Assembly (NCBI GenBank): GCA_037447655.1 | Contig: JBBHKE010000697.1 | Location: 123,907 to 187,906, forward strand | Length of the DNA: 64,000 bases | Source: Zygnema cylindricum | Taxonomy: Eukaryota; Streptophyta; Zygnematophyceae; Zygnematales; Zygnemataceae | Direction of reading: 5' to 3' | Shown here: positions 23,001-29,035 of the stretch, piece by piece | Numbering within the stretch: position 1 is the stretch's first letter | How the letters are laid out: the number at the start of each line of letters is the position of its first letter | Translations under genes and position numbers: made by a program | Notes under the pieces: model-generated | Databases searched by the model: none | The model's input: the letters and a program-made list of their open reading frames with translations, nothing else | Told to the model about the DNA's origin: nothing

Positions 23001-26000
23001 AGATGTGTGGTACACTTAAAAGATTTACAGATCTGATGGGTATGTAAAAGACTTTGAACAATTTGGTTTGCGTGATTTTTTTCGTATCCGTTACAATTCC
23101 AAAGAGAGTTCTAACCGGGTTGTGCCAAGCGATTGCGACTGTAATGCGCTTCGCTACGCTAAGTTGTTGTATGTTATCAAATAAAGTCGCGCTAGTATAC
23201 ACGTGGTGCGAAGCACACGTGTCAGTAATTCACTCTTTTTCAAGTTTCGTGACGCTTGCTAACGACGAAAGAAGTGAAATCCGTACACAAGTATTATCCC
23301 TTATTTTGTTAGCCTTTCTTGAATTGATTCTCCAACGTGGTACAACCTTCGTGTGCAAATTTACAGGTGAGAAAGTAATCGTGGACCGATGCTGTACACG
23401 ATTGCATCATTCCGGCGATGGCGGAAAGGTTTTCCTGTTCCCAAAGTCTTTTTACCCTCCGATCCAAGATCAATATCTTCTCCTCTCCATTGACCACCTT
23501 CCAAAGATGGCGATGAATCAATTGACCTATGATGTACTTTTTCCACACTTGATAATTCGTCCCGTTGATGAGTCTGATCATTTCAAGCATTTGTGGACCG
23601 GTCGCCATCTTCACTCCACTCATCAAGATTGGAATTGTCATCAATCGGAAGTTTCCCCTTCCGAATTCGCTCCTTCCTCCCCTCCTCGTCGTCTACTCCT
23701 CCCTCCGGATCGCCATCGCTTGGATACGGATTTGGATCTCCTAGTCGGAGGTTTCCCCATGCGGTTTCCCTTGAAAATTCGTTGATCGACGTAGCGGCAA
23801 AAACCACCAGGGAGTTATTGAAGACGGTCTTTCACTATGTCCTTCTTCTTTTGTTTCCCCTCTTTTTGTCCAAACGGATCGGGTGGAAGAGACGCCTCAA
23901 AAGCCGATCCTCTAAAAGTAAAGGGCGCATCACTAGGTTCCGGATCCGGTGAAGTCTTGGACAGATCCGGCGGATCCGGATCTAGAGGAGGAAGAGAAGA
24001 GATGGTGTCCAAGTTGGTTTCTACTTCTTTCCCCCCCATGGCCGCCAAGTTGGCCACTTTCACTACACAAATGGAGTTCACAAGGCTCCTTTACCACTTG
24101 ATGGATCAATAAACAACGATTTCTAACAAGCGGAAGCAAAAGTAAATCACACAAGAGAGAGAGAGAGAGAAAGATGGAGAGAGAGAGAGAGCATTCCACG
24201 AAAGCCAATATATTCCACGGAGAAATTTTCTTACAAAATACCTTATCAGCTCTCTCTACGCCTCTATAAAACACTCCAAACGCTACATATCAAACTGTAC
24301 GTTCTACACGCGAAATGCGCACGCCAATCACACGACGTCAACAAACGAAACACAAAAGTACTACAAGTACAAATCACACTATATTGACCGACGTTTGACT
24401 GAATTGTCACAAGACCGCAAATTGATACATAACGGTCCACTTATACAAACGGTCCACTTATACACACTGTCCACTTATACAAACAGTCCACTTATACAAA
24501 CAGTCCACTTATAAAAACGCTAATTCGCTCGTCGGTCGATTGCACAATTGAACCTAATAGAGACAAGGGGAGGGGAGATAGGGGGAAGGGAGAGAGAGGA
24601 AGGAGATAGGGGGAGAGAGAGGAAGGAGATAAGTTTTACAGCTTCACAAACGGTAAGAATAGAGCAAGAGAGAAAATTCCGCTAACTCTCTTTCTCCCTC
24701 TGTCCCTCTCCCCTGTCTCCCTTTCTCTCTCCCTCTGTCTCTCTCCCCTGTCTCCCTTTCTCTCTCCCTCTCTCTCTCTCCCTCTTTCCCTCTCGCTCTC
24801 TCCCTCTCCCTCTCTCCCTCTCCCCCCCTCTCTCTCTCCCTCTCTCTTTCCCCCTCCCTCCCTCCCTCTCTTACTTGTATGAAGGTTTGCATAAGAAATG
24901 GCCCTGTCCTCGACTTATCTCCCTGCACCTTGTTTTACGAGATGCAAAGCAATGACACGTGTCAAACTGTGATTGATAAAAATAAAAAAATTAACGGGAA
25001 CGCCACTTTATTTTATCTTTATAATCCCGGAATTTATTGCGATCGAATTTCGACCGCGTTCGACTCCGTCAAATTCGCAAAAGAGGTAAAAAATATAAAA
25101 AAATGTTGAAGTATTTATTTTTAAGTATATAGAAAATAACACGGCAACTCTCGGACTTTTCTCCTTCGTTTCCCCTACTTTCTCCACCTTCTTCCCTTAG
25201 TTGTGTACCTTTTCTGTGCCTTTTCCATACTTTTTCTGTTCCTTTTCTGTACCTTTTCCTTACCATTTCTGTGCTTTTTCCGTAACCTCCTACGTACGTT
25301 TTCTTTAACTTTTCTATTCATTTTCCTTACCATTTCTATACCTTTTCTTTAACATTCCTGTACCTTTTCCATACCTTTGCCCTACCATTTCTGTACCTTT
25401 TCCGTACCTTTTCCACACCGTTTTCTTACATTCTCCGCACCTTTTCTATACCTTCCCGTAATTTTTCCCGTTTTTTTTGGTAAACCCTAAAGACCCTTAA
25501 AACCCTAAGAAATCCTAGAAAACCCTACCATTTCCGTACCTTTCCCTTACCTTTTCTGTACCTTTTCCTCAAGCAATTTCTGATTGTGTGCACCATATTG
25601 TGAATGATAAGCTTCCTATGCCTGCATTATAAATTCTCTAAACAGAAGAAACACACTTAAATACTCTAAATCCTGTTTGAATCTTAAGACTCCCCAGGAA
25701 TTGCGGACGATTCCATATGCATCGGTTCGCTTCGCGGTACAATCTGGAATGAACAAATCGCCGTATCGGATAATCGCCCAAAATCGCACAAAAAACCAAT
25801 ACTCTTTTCCGTTTTTTTTTTTTTTTTTTTGTTCGGTAGGTTTGTATTGCGAGGAATGACCTCGAGGCGAAAGTGTGCACCAAACCGACGATTAGGTGCA
25901 AAATAACTCAAAAAACGACGTGTGGGAAAGTATCCTTACTTTTTTCTACTTCGAAGATCAAATTTCCGGCGGCCAATGGCTTCCCTTGCAGGCCGTCCGT

Positions 26001-26055
26001 GATCGCGGTCACCGACAAAATATGTGTACCCACCAAGCCATCTTGGTGTAAATGA
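538..26055 (+). CDS. Modular papain-family protease gene with LRR, EGF, PAN and LysM modules (whole gene, 5' end outside window)
   Basis: This is a multi-exon gene assembled by eye from exons at 538-899, 1582-1947, 2235-2318, 3530-3583, 4974-5174, 6029-6255, 9524-9661, 12045-12264, 12788-12955, 13844-13993, (17190-17207?), 18040-18129, 18932-19048, 24885-25085 and 25840-26055. Each has GT/AG borders, and codon phases fit across all junctions except the one before 18040. The visible product is about 860 residues: LRR, EGF-like, PAN/apple, Pro-rich hinge, C1A protease, two EGF-like, then LysM modules. By family knowledge, C1A enzymes cut proteins and LysM modules bind N-acetylglucosamine polymers, so a secreted or cell-surface protease acting at a glycan matrix is a reasonable inference. 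No signal peptide is visible because the start lies upstream. No I29 inhibitory prodomain is seen where it is usually found. The domain calls are strong; the exact set of exons is less certain. A pseudogene is possible but unlikely given intact catalytic residues and frames. Confidence 0.8.
1000..1545 (+). repeat. Degenerate tandem array of exon-end plus donor site (intron A-B)
   Basis: A unit of roughly 45-65 bp made of a CT tract, then TACATGTGTTAGTAAGTTTT, repeats about eight times with decay. gtaagt donors recur at 1011, 1231, 1330 and 1378. The copy at about 1176-1236 also retains upstream coding similarity to the end of exon A ([12 protein letters not shown] against [12 protein letters not shown]). 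Confidence 0.7.
1582..1947 (+). CDS. Exon B: PAN/apple-like module and start of proline-rich hinge
   Basis: The acceptor ccggcag ends at 1581 and the donor gtaaat begins at 1948. The phase joins exon A cleanly. The translation has an N-terminal aromatic stretch and then [19 protein letters not shown] and GTCYYGN. This Cys spacing (CaxxC..., FxC.xFxY, C-YYG) is typical of PAN/apple domains, which mediate protein or carbohydrate contacts. The last 40 residues are Pro/Leu-rich ([15 protein letters not shown]) and start a hinge that continues in the next exon. There is no good alternative reading in another frame. Confidence 0.75.
2235..2318 (+). CDS. Exon C: proline-rich hinge
   Basis: Acceptor choice is set by phase: using AG at 2233-2234 gives an in-frame hinge ([18 protein letters not shown]...), while the nearer AG at 2240-2241 would shift it to a Leu-rich frame. 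The donor gtaaac begins at 2319. Composition is nearly all Pro and Ser, as in extensin-like linkers. This is a tether between the PAN module and the protease. Confidence 0.6.
2319..3529. other. Intron C-D: TIR element, AT microsatellites and CCCTAAA-like runs
   Basis: The intron holds (TA)n-rich DNA at 2500-2660, a palindrome-rich terminal-inverted-repeat element at 2660-3092, and degenerate AAACCCTAAA runs at 3140-3290. No other coding signal is seen. Confidence 0.6.
2660..3092. mobile_element. TIR element rich in GATATATCG palindromes
   Basis: The ends read TAGTGTTGTGTATCG and CGATAAACAACACTA, inverted repeats of about 13-15 bp. The interior has many nested palindromes (CGATATATCG, TCGCGATAT, AGCTGATATATC). 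Related, mostly partial copies occur at about 7599-7750, 21288-21413 and 53345-53507. It has no coding capacity and is likely a non-autonomous DNA element. Confidence 0.55.
3530..3583 (+). CDS. Exon D: short linker exon before the protease
   Basis: The acceptor has a long T tract and cag ending at 3529; the donor gtattt begins at 3584. The 54-nt exon reads [17 protein letters not shown] in the phase left by exon C and hands one base to exon E. It holds one Cys and one potential N-glycosylation site (NAS). No domain is recognised. Confidence 0.6.
3584..4973 (+). repeat. Intron D-E: CT tracts, CCCTAAA runs and three extra exon-E starts
   Basis: Acceptor-plus-exon-start copies occur at 4222 (ttgtag + TTGTCAATAACTTTT), 4384 (ttgcag + TTGTTGATAACCTTTTT) and 4791 (tttgcag + TTGTTGATGACCTTTC). 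They are degenerate copies of the real start at 4974 (CTGTCGATAACCTTTTTACG). Between them lie CT tracts and degenerate AAACCCTAAA runs at 4578-4720, 4822-4890 and 4926-4950. Confidence 0.75.
4974..5174 (+). CDS. Exon E: N-terminal part of papain (C1A) domain
   Basis: The acceptor cctgcag ends at 4973 and the donor gtacga begins at 5175. The exon encodes a short lead, then [20 protein letters not shown] and SCG. This matches the papain mature N terminus (VDWR...PVKNQGSCG) and contains the oxyanion-hole Gln at 5162-5164. The canonical inhibitory prodomain of about 60 residues that normally precedes this point is absent. Three degenerate copies of this exon's 5' edge lie upstream in the intron (4222, 4384, 4791). 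Confidence 0.85.
5175..6028. repeat. Intron E-F: TTTTGAC tracts, poly-T and decayed catalytic-exon copies
   Basis: TTTTTTTGAC/GAGTTTT repeats fill 5190-5410, a near-pure T tract covers about 5830-5932 and is followed by a run of ten or so G. A copy of exon F's start lies at 5432-5505 and a third short copy at about 5947-5969. Confidence 0.7.
6029..6255 (+). CDS. Exon F: catalytic-Cys exon of the papain domain
   Basis: Using AG at 6027-6028 the junction with exon E reads [17 protein letters not shown], a textbook C1A active-site block with nucleophile Cys at 6034-6036. Further on [16 protein letters not shown] and [10 protein letters not shown] match the papain blocks LSEQ-LVDC, GCNGG and the DYPY region. 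The donor gtaaaa begins at 6256, phase 0. Degenerate copies of the exon's 5' edge lie at 5432 and about 5947, and of its 3' edge at about 6373-6441. Confidence 0.85.
7071..7600. mobile_element. MITE family A, copy 1
   Basis: Terminal inverted repeats begin TACACCGCGAATCATTATTA and close with the inverse ...GATTCGCGGTGTA; about 29 bp pair well. Flanking TA fits a TA target duplication. It is about 530 bp without coding capacity. Copies at 8810-9351 and 42844-43383 share the interior. Confidence 0.75.
7937..8493. mobile_element. MITE family B
   Basis: The ends are TACACCGTGAATCGTTATTA and its inverse TAATAACGATTCACGGTGTA. The TIRs resemble family A but the interior differs. It is about 557 bp. 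A related 3' part ends at 48576, and a short member (203 bp) lies at 12386-12588. Confidence 0.75.
8810..9351. mobile_element. MITE family A, copy 2
   Basis: It starts TACTCCGCGAATCGTTATTA and ends ACTAATAACGATGCTCGGTGTA (a few TIR mismatches). The interior is nearly collinear with 7071-7600. About 542 bp, flanked by TA. Confidence 0.75.
9351..9523 (+). repeat. acttccgtac minisatellite carrying a duplicated acceptor of exon G
   Basis: A copy of about 50 bp ending ttcccctgcag + GTAAAAAGTTCC (9354-9402) matches the true junction tggtcccacgcag + GTAAGGAGTTCC (about 9489-9535). Between them three units of about 31 bp repeat gtactaacttccgtaca. Confidence 0.7.
9524..9661 (+). CDS. Exon G: central papain-domain exon
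   Basis: The acceptor cacgcag ends at 9523; the donor gtaagg begins at 9662; phase is 0 to 0. The translation runs [33 protein letters not shown] and SFLRYTG. This aligns with the papain block V...NE..L..AVA.QPVSVAIDA...FQFY.G. Its GC content is clearly higher than that of neighbouring exons. An edge copy upstream (around 9376-9402) and another downstream (about 11621-11690) are degenerate. The joined sequence across the intron reads [12 protein letters not shown], as expected for the family. Confidence 0.85.
9662..12044 (+). repeat. Intron G-H: large CT(n)GCAAG/GCAGG minisatellite
   Basis: From about 9680 to 11250 the intron is an array of CTCTCTCTCTGCAAG or ...GCAGG units of about 18-20 bp. 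A 160-bp higher-order unit is repeated three times almost perfectly; the marker tctcgccgcaagcatc recurs at about 9883, 10043 and 10203. It is followed by plain CT-rich DNA to 11615, a decayed copy of the end of exon G (11621-11690) and more CT and AT-rich DNA. Long open frames here are low-complexity and are not called as genes. Confidence 0.85.
12045..12264 (+). CDS. Exon H: catalytic His and Asn exon of the papain domain
   Basis: The acceptor tttttgcag ends at 12044; the donor gtgaga begins at 12265. The exon reads [20 protein letters not shown] then [20 protein letters not shown] and GGYGICGIN. His (12087-12089) and Asn (12144-12146) complete the C1A catalytic set with the Cys of exon F. 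NSWG..WGE.GY and the late GICGIN Cys are hallmark blocks. The exon closes the protease and ends with one base of a split codon. Confidence 0.9.
12386..12588. mobile_element. Short MITE with TACACCGCGAATCG ends (intron H-I)
   Basis: It starts TACACCGCGAATCGTTATTA and ends with the exact inverse; pairing extends about 25 bp inward (AGCGTT/AACGCT). At 203 bp it is a shortened relative of the longer MITEs. Confidence 0.75.
12788..12955 (+). CDS. Exon I: EGF-like module 1 after the protease
   Basis: The acceptor ccctcag ends at 12787; the donor gtaaac begins at 12956. In the phase supplied by exon H it reads a short Cys-bearing link, then [20 protein letters not shown] and a closing Cys (AETCIPG). 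This is the C-x4-C-xn-C-x-C pattern of EGF-like folds. It is more GC-rich than exon H. Confidence 0.75.
12956..13843 (+). repeat. Intron I-J: triplicated acceptor and start of exon J
   Basis: TTTTTACAG + CGAATCTGTGTACTTTC appears at 13482-13510, CACAG + TGAATCTGTGTACTTTC at about 13609-13630, and the true exon start at 13844. The units are about 120-230 bp and share the preceding stretch (ctcaagga...ttaaaattttattttttt). There is also a (TA)n tract near 13081-13140, a (CT)n tract near 13297-13333 and CCCTAAA-like DNA at 13670-13760. Confidence 0.75.
13844..13993 (+). CDS. Exon J: EGF-like module 2
   Basis: The acceptor ttttacag ends at 13843; the donor gtgagt begins at 13994. It reads [16 protein letters not shown], then [13 protein letters not shown] and a closing SCVAG, a second EGF-like module closely like exon I. 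It ends in phase 1, whereas exon K starts in phase 0, so one or more exons between them are missing or damaged. The intron upstream has two acceptor-bearing copies of this exon's start (13494 and about 13614). Downstream, decayed copies of its 3' half lie at about 14199-14241 and 14345-14390. Confidence 0.75.
16000..16440 (+). repeat. 21-bp minisatellite (AAATCGGAATCAATTTTTGAC)
   Basis: About 20 copies of a 21-bp unit with variations (first 20 bases AAATCGGAATCAATTTTTGA). Because 21 is a multiple of three, frames stay open and translate to heptads such as NRNQFLT. There is no start context and no splice border, so it is not called as coding. Confidence 0.8.
17140..17207 (+). pseudogene. Possible first LysM exon with a frame break
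   Basis: Two adjacent pieces look like parts of one LysM repeat but sit in different frames. One reads [14 protein letters not shown] (ending about 17187), the other FLNQNK (17190-17207, ending at a gt donor). The next exon starts GINCS. Together they resemble the LysM pattern D-C-xx-I...YGLT..FL..N-GINC. Either the exon carries a one-base indel, or only the 18-nt FLNQNK microexon is used, or the similarity is chance in CT-rich DNA. The exon giving the start of this LysM was not found. Confidence 0.3.
18040..18129 (+). CDS. Exon K: end of LysM 1 and start of LysM 2
   Basis: The acceptor tttttttag ends at 18039; the donor gtgaaa begins at 18130; both borders are phase 0. It reads [16 protein letters not shown], the usual end of a LysM (NPGINCS..L..G..V.V), then a Cys and LVYAVQK, which starts the next LysM (Y.VQ.GDTC) and is completed by exon L. 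Confidence 0.75.
18130..18931. other. Intron K-L: degenerate AT-rich repeats
   Basis: Repeated phrases such as ctaactctaatacataattta and ccaaggct(c/t)aatttttaatt recur between 18520 and 18850. No coding signal was found. Confidence 0.5.
18932..19048 (+). CDS. Exon L: LysM 2
   Basis: The acceptor tttcacag ends at 18931; the donor gtgaga begins at 19049. Joined to exon K it reads [19 protein letters not shown] and later [16 protein letters not shown], a full LysM module with the GDTC motif and the closing N-P-x-L-N-C. It is 39 codons, phase 0 to 0. The following intron of 5.8 kb is the largest in the gene and holds the copia element. Confidence 0.8.
19623..20026 (-). repeat. Copia 3' LTR (left)
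   Basis: Collinear with 24102-24560. The shared block from acacgaaatg to cacactatattgaccgac is nearly identical. The exact ends are not certain. Confidence 0.7.
20458..20665 (-). mobile_element. Possible tRNA-derived SINE, copy 1
   Basis: A GA-rich tract, gccatggctgtc and, further on, ttgaacttggg resemble the copies at 40662 and 46312. In the minus orientation this is a B-box-like head followed by a CT tail. Weak similarity; ends unknown. Confidence 0.3.
21471..21894 (-). pseudogene. Copia reverse transcriptase fragment
   Basis: Two overlapping minus-strand frames give [20 protein letters not shown] and [13 protein letters not shown], then [12 protein letters not shown]. These are the copia RT blocks MDVKTAFLNG, LKKALYGLKQ and YVDDI. 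The catalytic YVDD reads YIED here. A frame change separates the two parts and the RT end with RNase H is missing. Confidence 0.8.
22033..22960 (-). pseudogene. Copia integrase remnant
   Basis: Minus-strand frames with several stops read a GAG-pre-integrase block ([25 protein letters not shown]) and then core-like pieces around a DNGGKF-type motif (near 22455). Toward the left comes [17 protein letters not shown]. The order fits copia, where integrase precedes RT. No intact frame is left. Confidence 0.65.
22999..23202 (-). pseudogene. Copia protease-region fragment
   Basis: The minus-strand frame ends [17 protein letters not shown], like the copia block (LxDVLYVP...NLLSV) after the aspartic protease core. 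The DSG active site itself was not recognised. Confidence 0.5.
23309..24081 (-). pseudogene. Copia gag remnant
   Basis: The minus strand reads an acidic Pro/Asp-rich leader (from 24081) and, after frame changes, [20 protein letters not shown] and [16 protein letters not shown]. This is the copia gag pattern L.G.NY..W...M...L. The parts are split over at least three frames. Confidence 0.7.
24102..24560 (-). repeat. Copia 5' LTR (right) with 17-bp minisatellite
   Basis: Collinear with the left LTR, plus five copies of a 17-bp unit (CGGTCCACTTATACAAA) at 24433-24517 and a (GA)n stretch that the left LTR lacks. Confidence 0.7.
24885..25085 (+). CDS. Exon M: LysM 3
   Basis: Acceptor tatgaag ends at 24884 after a long CT tract; the donor gtaaaa begins at 25086. 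The exon reads [32 protein letters not shown] and [10 protein letters not shown]. Joined to exon L this gives PQYKQ-VCIRNG, the standard linker between LysM repeats. SNDTC replaces the common GDTC. Phase 0 to 0, 67 codons. Confidence 0.8.
25086..25839. other. Intron M-N: cctttTCYGTACC repeat
   Basis: From 25195 to 25570 a short unit (ccttttctgtacctttt) recurs many times with decay, interrupted by CCCTAAA-like DNA at 25480-25535. No other signal. Confidence 0.6.
25840..26055 (+). CDS. Exon N: last LysM-like module and stop codon
   Basis: The acceptor gttcggtag ends at 25839. The exon continues in phase 0 ([11 protein letters not shown]) with Cys spacing like the LysM modules (VCTKP...[13 protein letters not shown], then [13 protein letters not shown]) and stops with TGA at 26053-26055. 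The LysM core is more divergent than in exons L and M. No transmembrane segment or GPI-type tail follows, so the product would be secreted rather than anchored. Confidence 0.75.
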   Translation, partial: VCIARNDLEAKVCTKPTIRCKITQKTTCGKVSLLFSTSKIKFPAANGFPCRPSVIAVTDKICVPTKPSWCK

Positions 26056-26157
26056 AAATATATATAATATATTTTTTATATATTGTCTTTTTATATATTA
26101 TATATTTATACATTAGGTGTTTTTATATTTTTATATGTATTCATATATAATTATATA

Positions 26158-26195
<38 letters not shown>

Positions 26196-27846
26196 GATAA
26201 AAAAATAAATTTAAATAAATAAGTATAAAAATAAATAACTGAAAGAAATTATTATTTAAGGTTTAAACAAACAACAAATAATAAATAATGTATCGGTGGA
26301 AAAGGGGTTCTTCACCATTATGAAACGATCATAAATTATTTGTTCACTTTGAAAAAAAACGGTAGGCACAAAAATATGTTTACTCAAATAAATAATATGG
26401 TGTAAAAAACCATAAAAACAAATCACATATATGGTAAATTCCATCAATATAAAATCAAAGATATTTACCAATTATAAACTATTATATATTATTCGTGACC
26501 GCGAAAAATAATGCGACCCGATTTTTTCTACACGTCATTTCTACGTAAAGAATTTTAATTAAAAATTTCTATATGAAGTTTCTACATGAGAATTATTGAA
26601 TGAAAAAAATTATAAAGGAATTGAGTCTCGTAGAAAAATAAAGAAAAAATAAAAAAAATTGTGTCGGTGTAAAATTGCGTCGATAAAAAATGTTGCCATT
26701 AAAACATTGTTGTGTCGATAACAACAATTTTGTCGATAAAAAAAAAAAAAAAAACGCATCCAATGTATAATTGTGGACATAAAAATTCCATCGAAATTAC
26801 GGTCTAATATTTAGTGGTGTCTACTGAAGCAATAATAACAATAGTAATAATAATTAGAATAAAAAAATAATCATATAATAGTAGTAACAATTATAACAAG
26901 TATTTGCAACCTTTTAAATTTTTTTTGCGAAAAAAACTATTTTTAATTTTATTTTTTGTTTTGAATTTTATTTTTTTGGGTTTTTTTCTTTACATTTTTG
27001 TATCTTTTAGCGATTTGACTCTACTGTTGTTTTTCACATTTGGACTTTGACACTTTTTTTTATAATGGCTACTTTTTTTAATTACAGTTATTGTTGAGTT
27101 ATTTCTTGAATAAATTTTAATAAACTTTGTGAATAAAAAATGTTGTTCGGTTCAACAAGATATATACAAATACTGAAAGAAATACGAAAAAGAACAAACA
27201 ATCAAAAGTCCTTATGGTTCCAAATTTTAAATTGAAACAAAAGAAATGGAACAATGTTTTTCCTTTTTTTGTTTTTTTGTCTTCTTGACATTTTTTTTGC
27301 TAGTTTTTTGCTAATCTAAACTGTTTTTTTGTCGTGTGTCTTTGAGTGCATCTTGTTTACATTTGTAGTTGTATGAAAAGAGGTAGGAAAGAAGGGGGGG
27401 GGGAGAAGGAGAGGGATAGAAACGAATGGGCATAGAAGAGTGGATGAGAGGTAGAGAGAGACGACTCGACGAGGAGAGGGAGTGTCGTGCATGAGAGAGA
27501 AGCAAGGAAATCATGTATCATAACCAGCAACGTCATGCTCCAGACATATATACAAACAAAAATGAATGAGAAAGGAAAAATATATATACAAGATACAAAA
27601 GAATAAAGGTGAAGATGACCAAATGAATAAAAAAAGAGAATACTCCCCTGGCGTGAAGTGACCCCAATAATTCCCCCCCCCAGCTCTTTAGCCTGCAGAA
27701 GAGCTGGTCAAAACTGCTAAAAGCTCACGACAGCCATGGCAAAACCAATGGCCAGCTGGCACAGTTGTCAATGGAGGAACTAAAGACTCCATGTGGAACC
27801 CTTGGTTACAATAGTCGCACAAGAGCATGGAAGTCTCGCCGTCTGC
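26056..27846. other. AT-rich gene-free stretch after the protease gene
   Basis: It holds (TA)n-like DNA, a run of about 33 A (26161-26193), a short degenerate gtcgataaaaaa repeat (26660-26760) and AT-rich DNA. Around 27668-27678 a C run (G run on the minus strand) lies just past the integrase end of the gypsy element and could be its polypurine tract. No gene seen. Confidence 0.5.
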
Positions 27847-28458
27847 TCACATGTAAATGGTACATTCCGTCGCCTCCGTGATCGGCATTCTCATCGGATC
27901 CATATCCTGTGACAAATCCAGTAAGTAACAAGGTGCACAGTTCTTCAAATGCTCTCGAATTACCCTTGTATCCCCACCCTGCAAACCCAACATCCCATTA
28001 GCATCCATTTCCACCACACGAAGAATGTGTGGAGAAACATCCGTGTCCAAAGTGTCGAAAGATTGTCGTCGAAGGTACACGTAATCTCCGACTTGGTAAG
28101 ATTTCCGTTGAGGCTTGTAATTGCCACTTCGCGTGGTGGCAAAGCGCAAAGTATCCCAATGTTGGGCAATCTGCAAATTATCAAAAGCCATGGGCATCTC
28201 ACGAGCAAAATGCAAAGCACGGCGAGTTAGTTCTTCCAAGAATATGGTGTTAGACATTAGAGGCAAAGGTAAACTTGCTGCCTTCTGAATATTCCGACTA
28301 AGCAAGGTTGCTCGACCGAAGAGAATATAATACATGTTGAAATAAGCCAAGCTAGCCTGTAGCCCATGGTGATATAACCCAAGGATTCGTCTCAGACGGA
28401 GATATGTTTCTCCAAACAATGCTTTCGAAGAGCTCGCTTGAAAATTTGGACAGCTCAT
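27847..28458 (-). pseudogene. Gypsy integrase C-terminal part
   Basis: The 203-residue frame continues the integrase, with a tail block YQVGDYVYLRRQSFDTLD, SPHILRVVEMDANGMLGLQG and IREHLKNCAPC, similar to integrase C-terminal beta domains. No chromodomain is seen, unlike the element at 37.8-42.5 kb. Confidence 0.7.
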
Positions 28459-29014
28459 TCCGCCAAGCCATCGGCTTGTGGGTGATCACGACTCGTCTGA
28501 CGATGATCAATTAAAGCTTCATTCAACATCGCTTGAAATTCCCCGCGGAACTCCGTACCCTGGTCCGTGAGAACCTCCGCAAGAGATCCATATTGCATGA
28601 GAACGTGCACTTTAAAAGCAGCGGTGGTCAATTTTGGGGTCTTGTGGGGAAGAGCGACCACCTCTACCCACTTGCTAAAATTTTCAATCATTATCATGAT
28701 GTATTGTTTCCCCTTTCGAGATAAGGGAAACGGTCCGGCAAGATCCACAAACCAGCAATAAAACAATCCTTTGATAGGCAATGGTTGTAGAGACGCTGCC
28801 GATTAGAGAAAGAGGTGCGTAGTCAGTCGCATTTAGCGCATTTGTGGAGAATGGCCGCCACATCCGCTTGCATTTCGGACCACCAATAGCGTGCTTCTAT
28901 AAGGCTCAAAGTACGCTTAGTCCCATAATGGCCAAGCTCGGTATGCATCTGCTCAATCAAGGACAAGCGCTCGGTTGGCCGAGGGACATGCCGATGATTG
29001 CTGTCCGCTAGCAA
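28455..29014 (-). pseudogene. Gypsy integrase zinc-binding and core domains
   Basis: The minus strand shows the HHCC region (HTELGHYGTKRTLSLIEARY, then ILHKCAKC at about 28830). After a frame change the core runs YCWFVDLAGPFPLSRKGKQY, VLTDQGTEFRGEF and DHPQADGLAE. The D-D-E residues are all present. It would insert element cDNA into the host genome. Confidence 0.85.
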
Positions 29015-29035
29015 TCGAACTAAAGATCCGCCGAG

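Larger units (their letters stand above)
19623..24560 (-). mobile_element. Decayed Ty1/copia retrotransposon
   Basis: Two related flanking repeats (19623-20026 and 24102-24560) share long stretches such as tggatcaataaac, cctctataaaacactccaaac and acgtcaacaaacgaaacac. Between them on the minus strand lie gag, protease-like, integrase and reverse transcriptase pieces in copia order. About 1.4 kb between the left LTR and the RT (20030-21470) lacks the expected RT end and RNase H and holds other repeats, including GATATATCG-type DNA. Many stops and frameshifts show it is dead. Confidence 0.8.
19049..24884. other. Intron L-M: 5.8-kb intron holding a copia element
   Basis: It starts with CCCTAAA-like DNA (19060-19370) and a purine-rich block (19371-19620), then the minus-strand copia element (19623-24560), then GA- and CT-rich DNA to the acceptor. 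The exon phases on both sides (0) and the protein linker agree that this is one intron. Confidence 0.65.

Noticed and set aside
23054-23952. Plus-strand frames of 243 and 119 residues at 23.05-23.95 kb
   Set aside because: They are the antisense of the copia gag and protease region, whose minus-strand translation matches known motifs.
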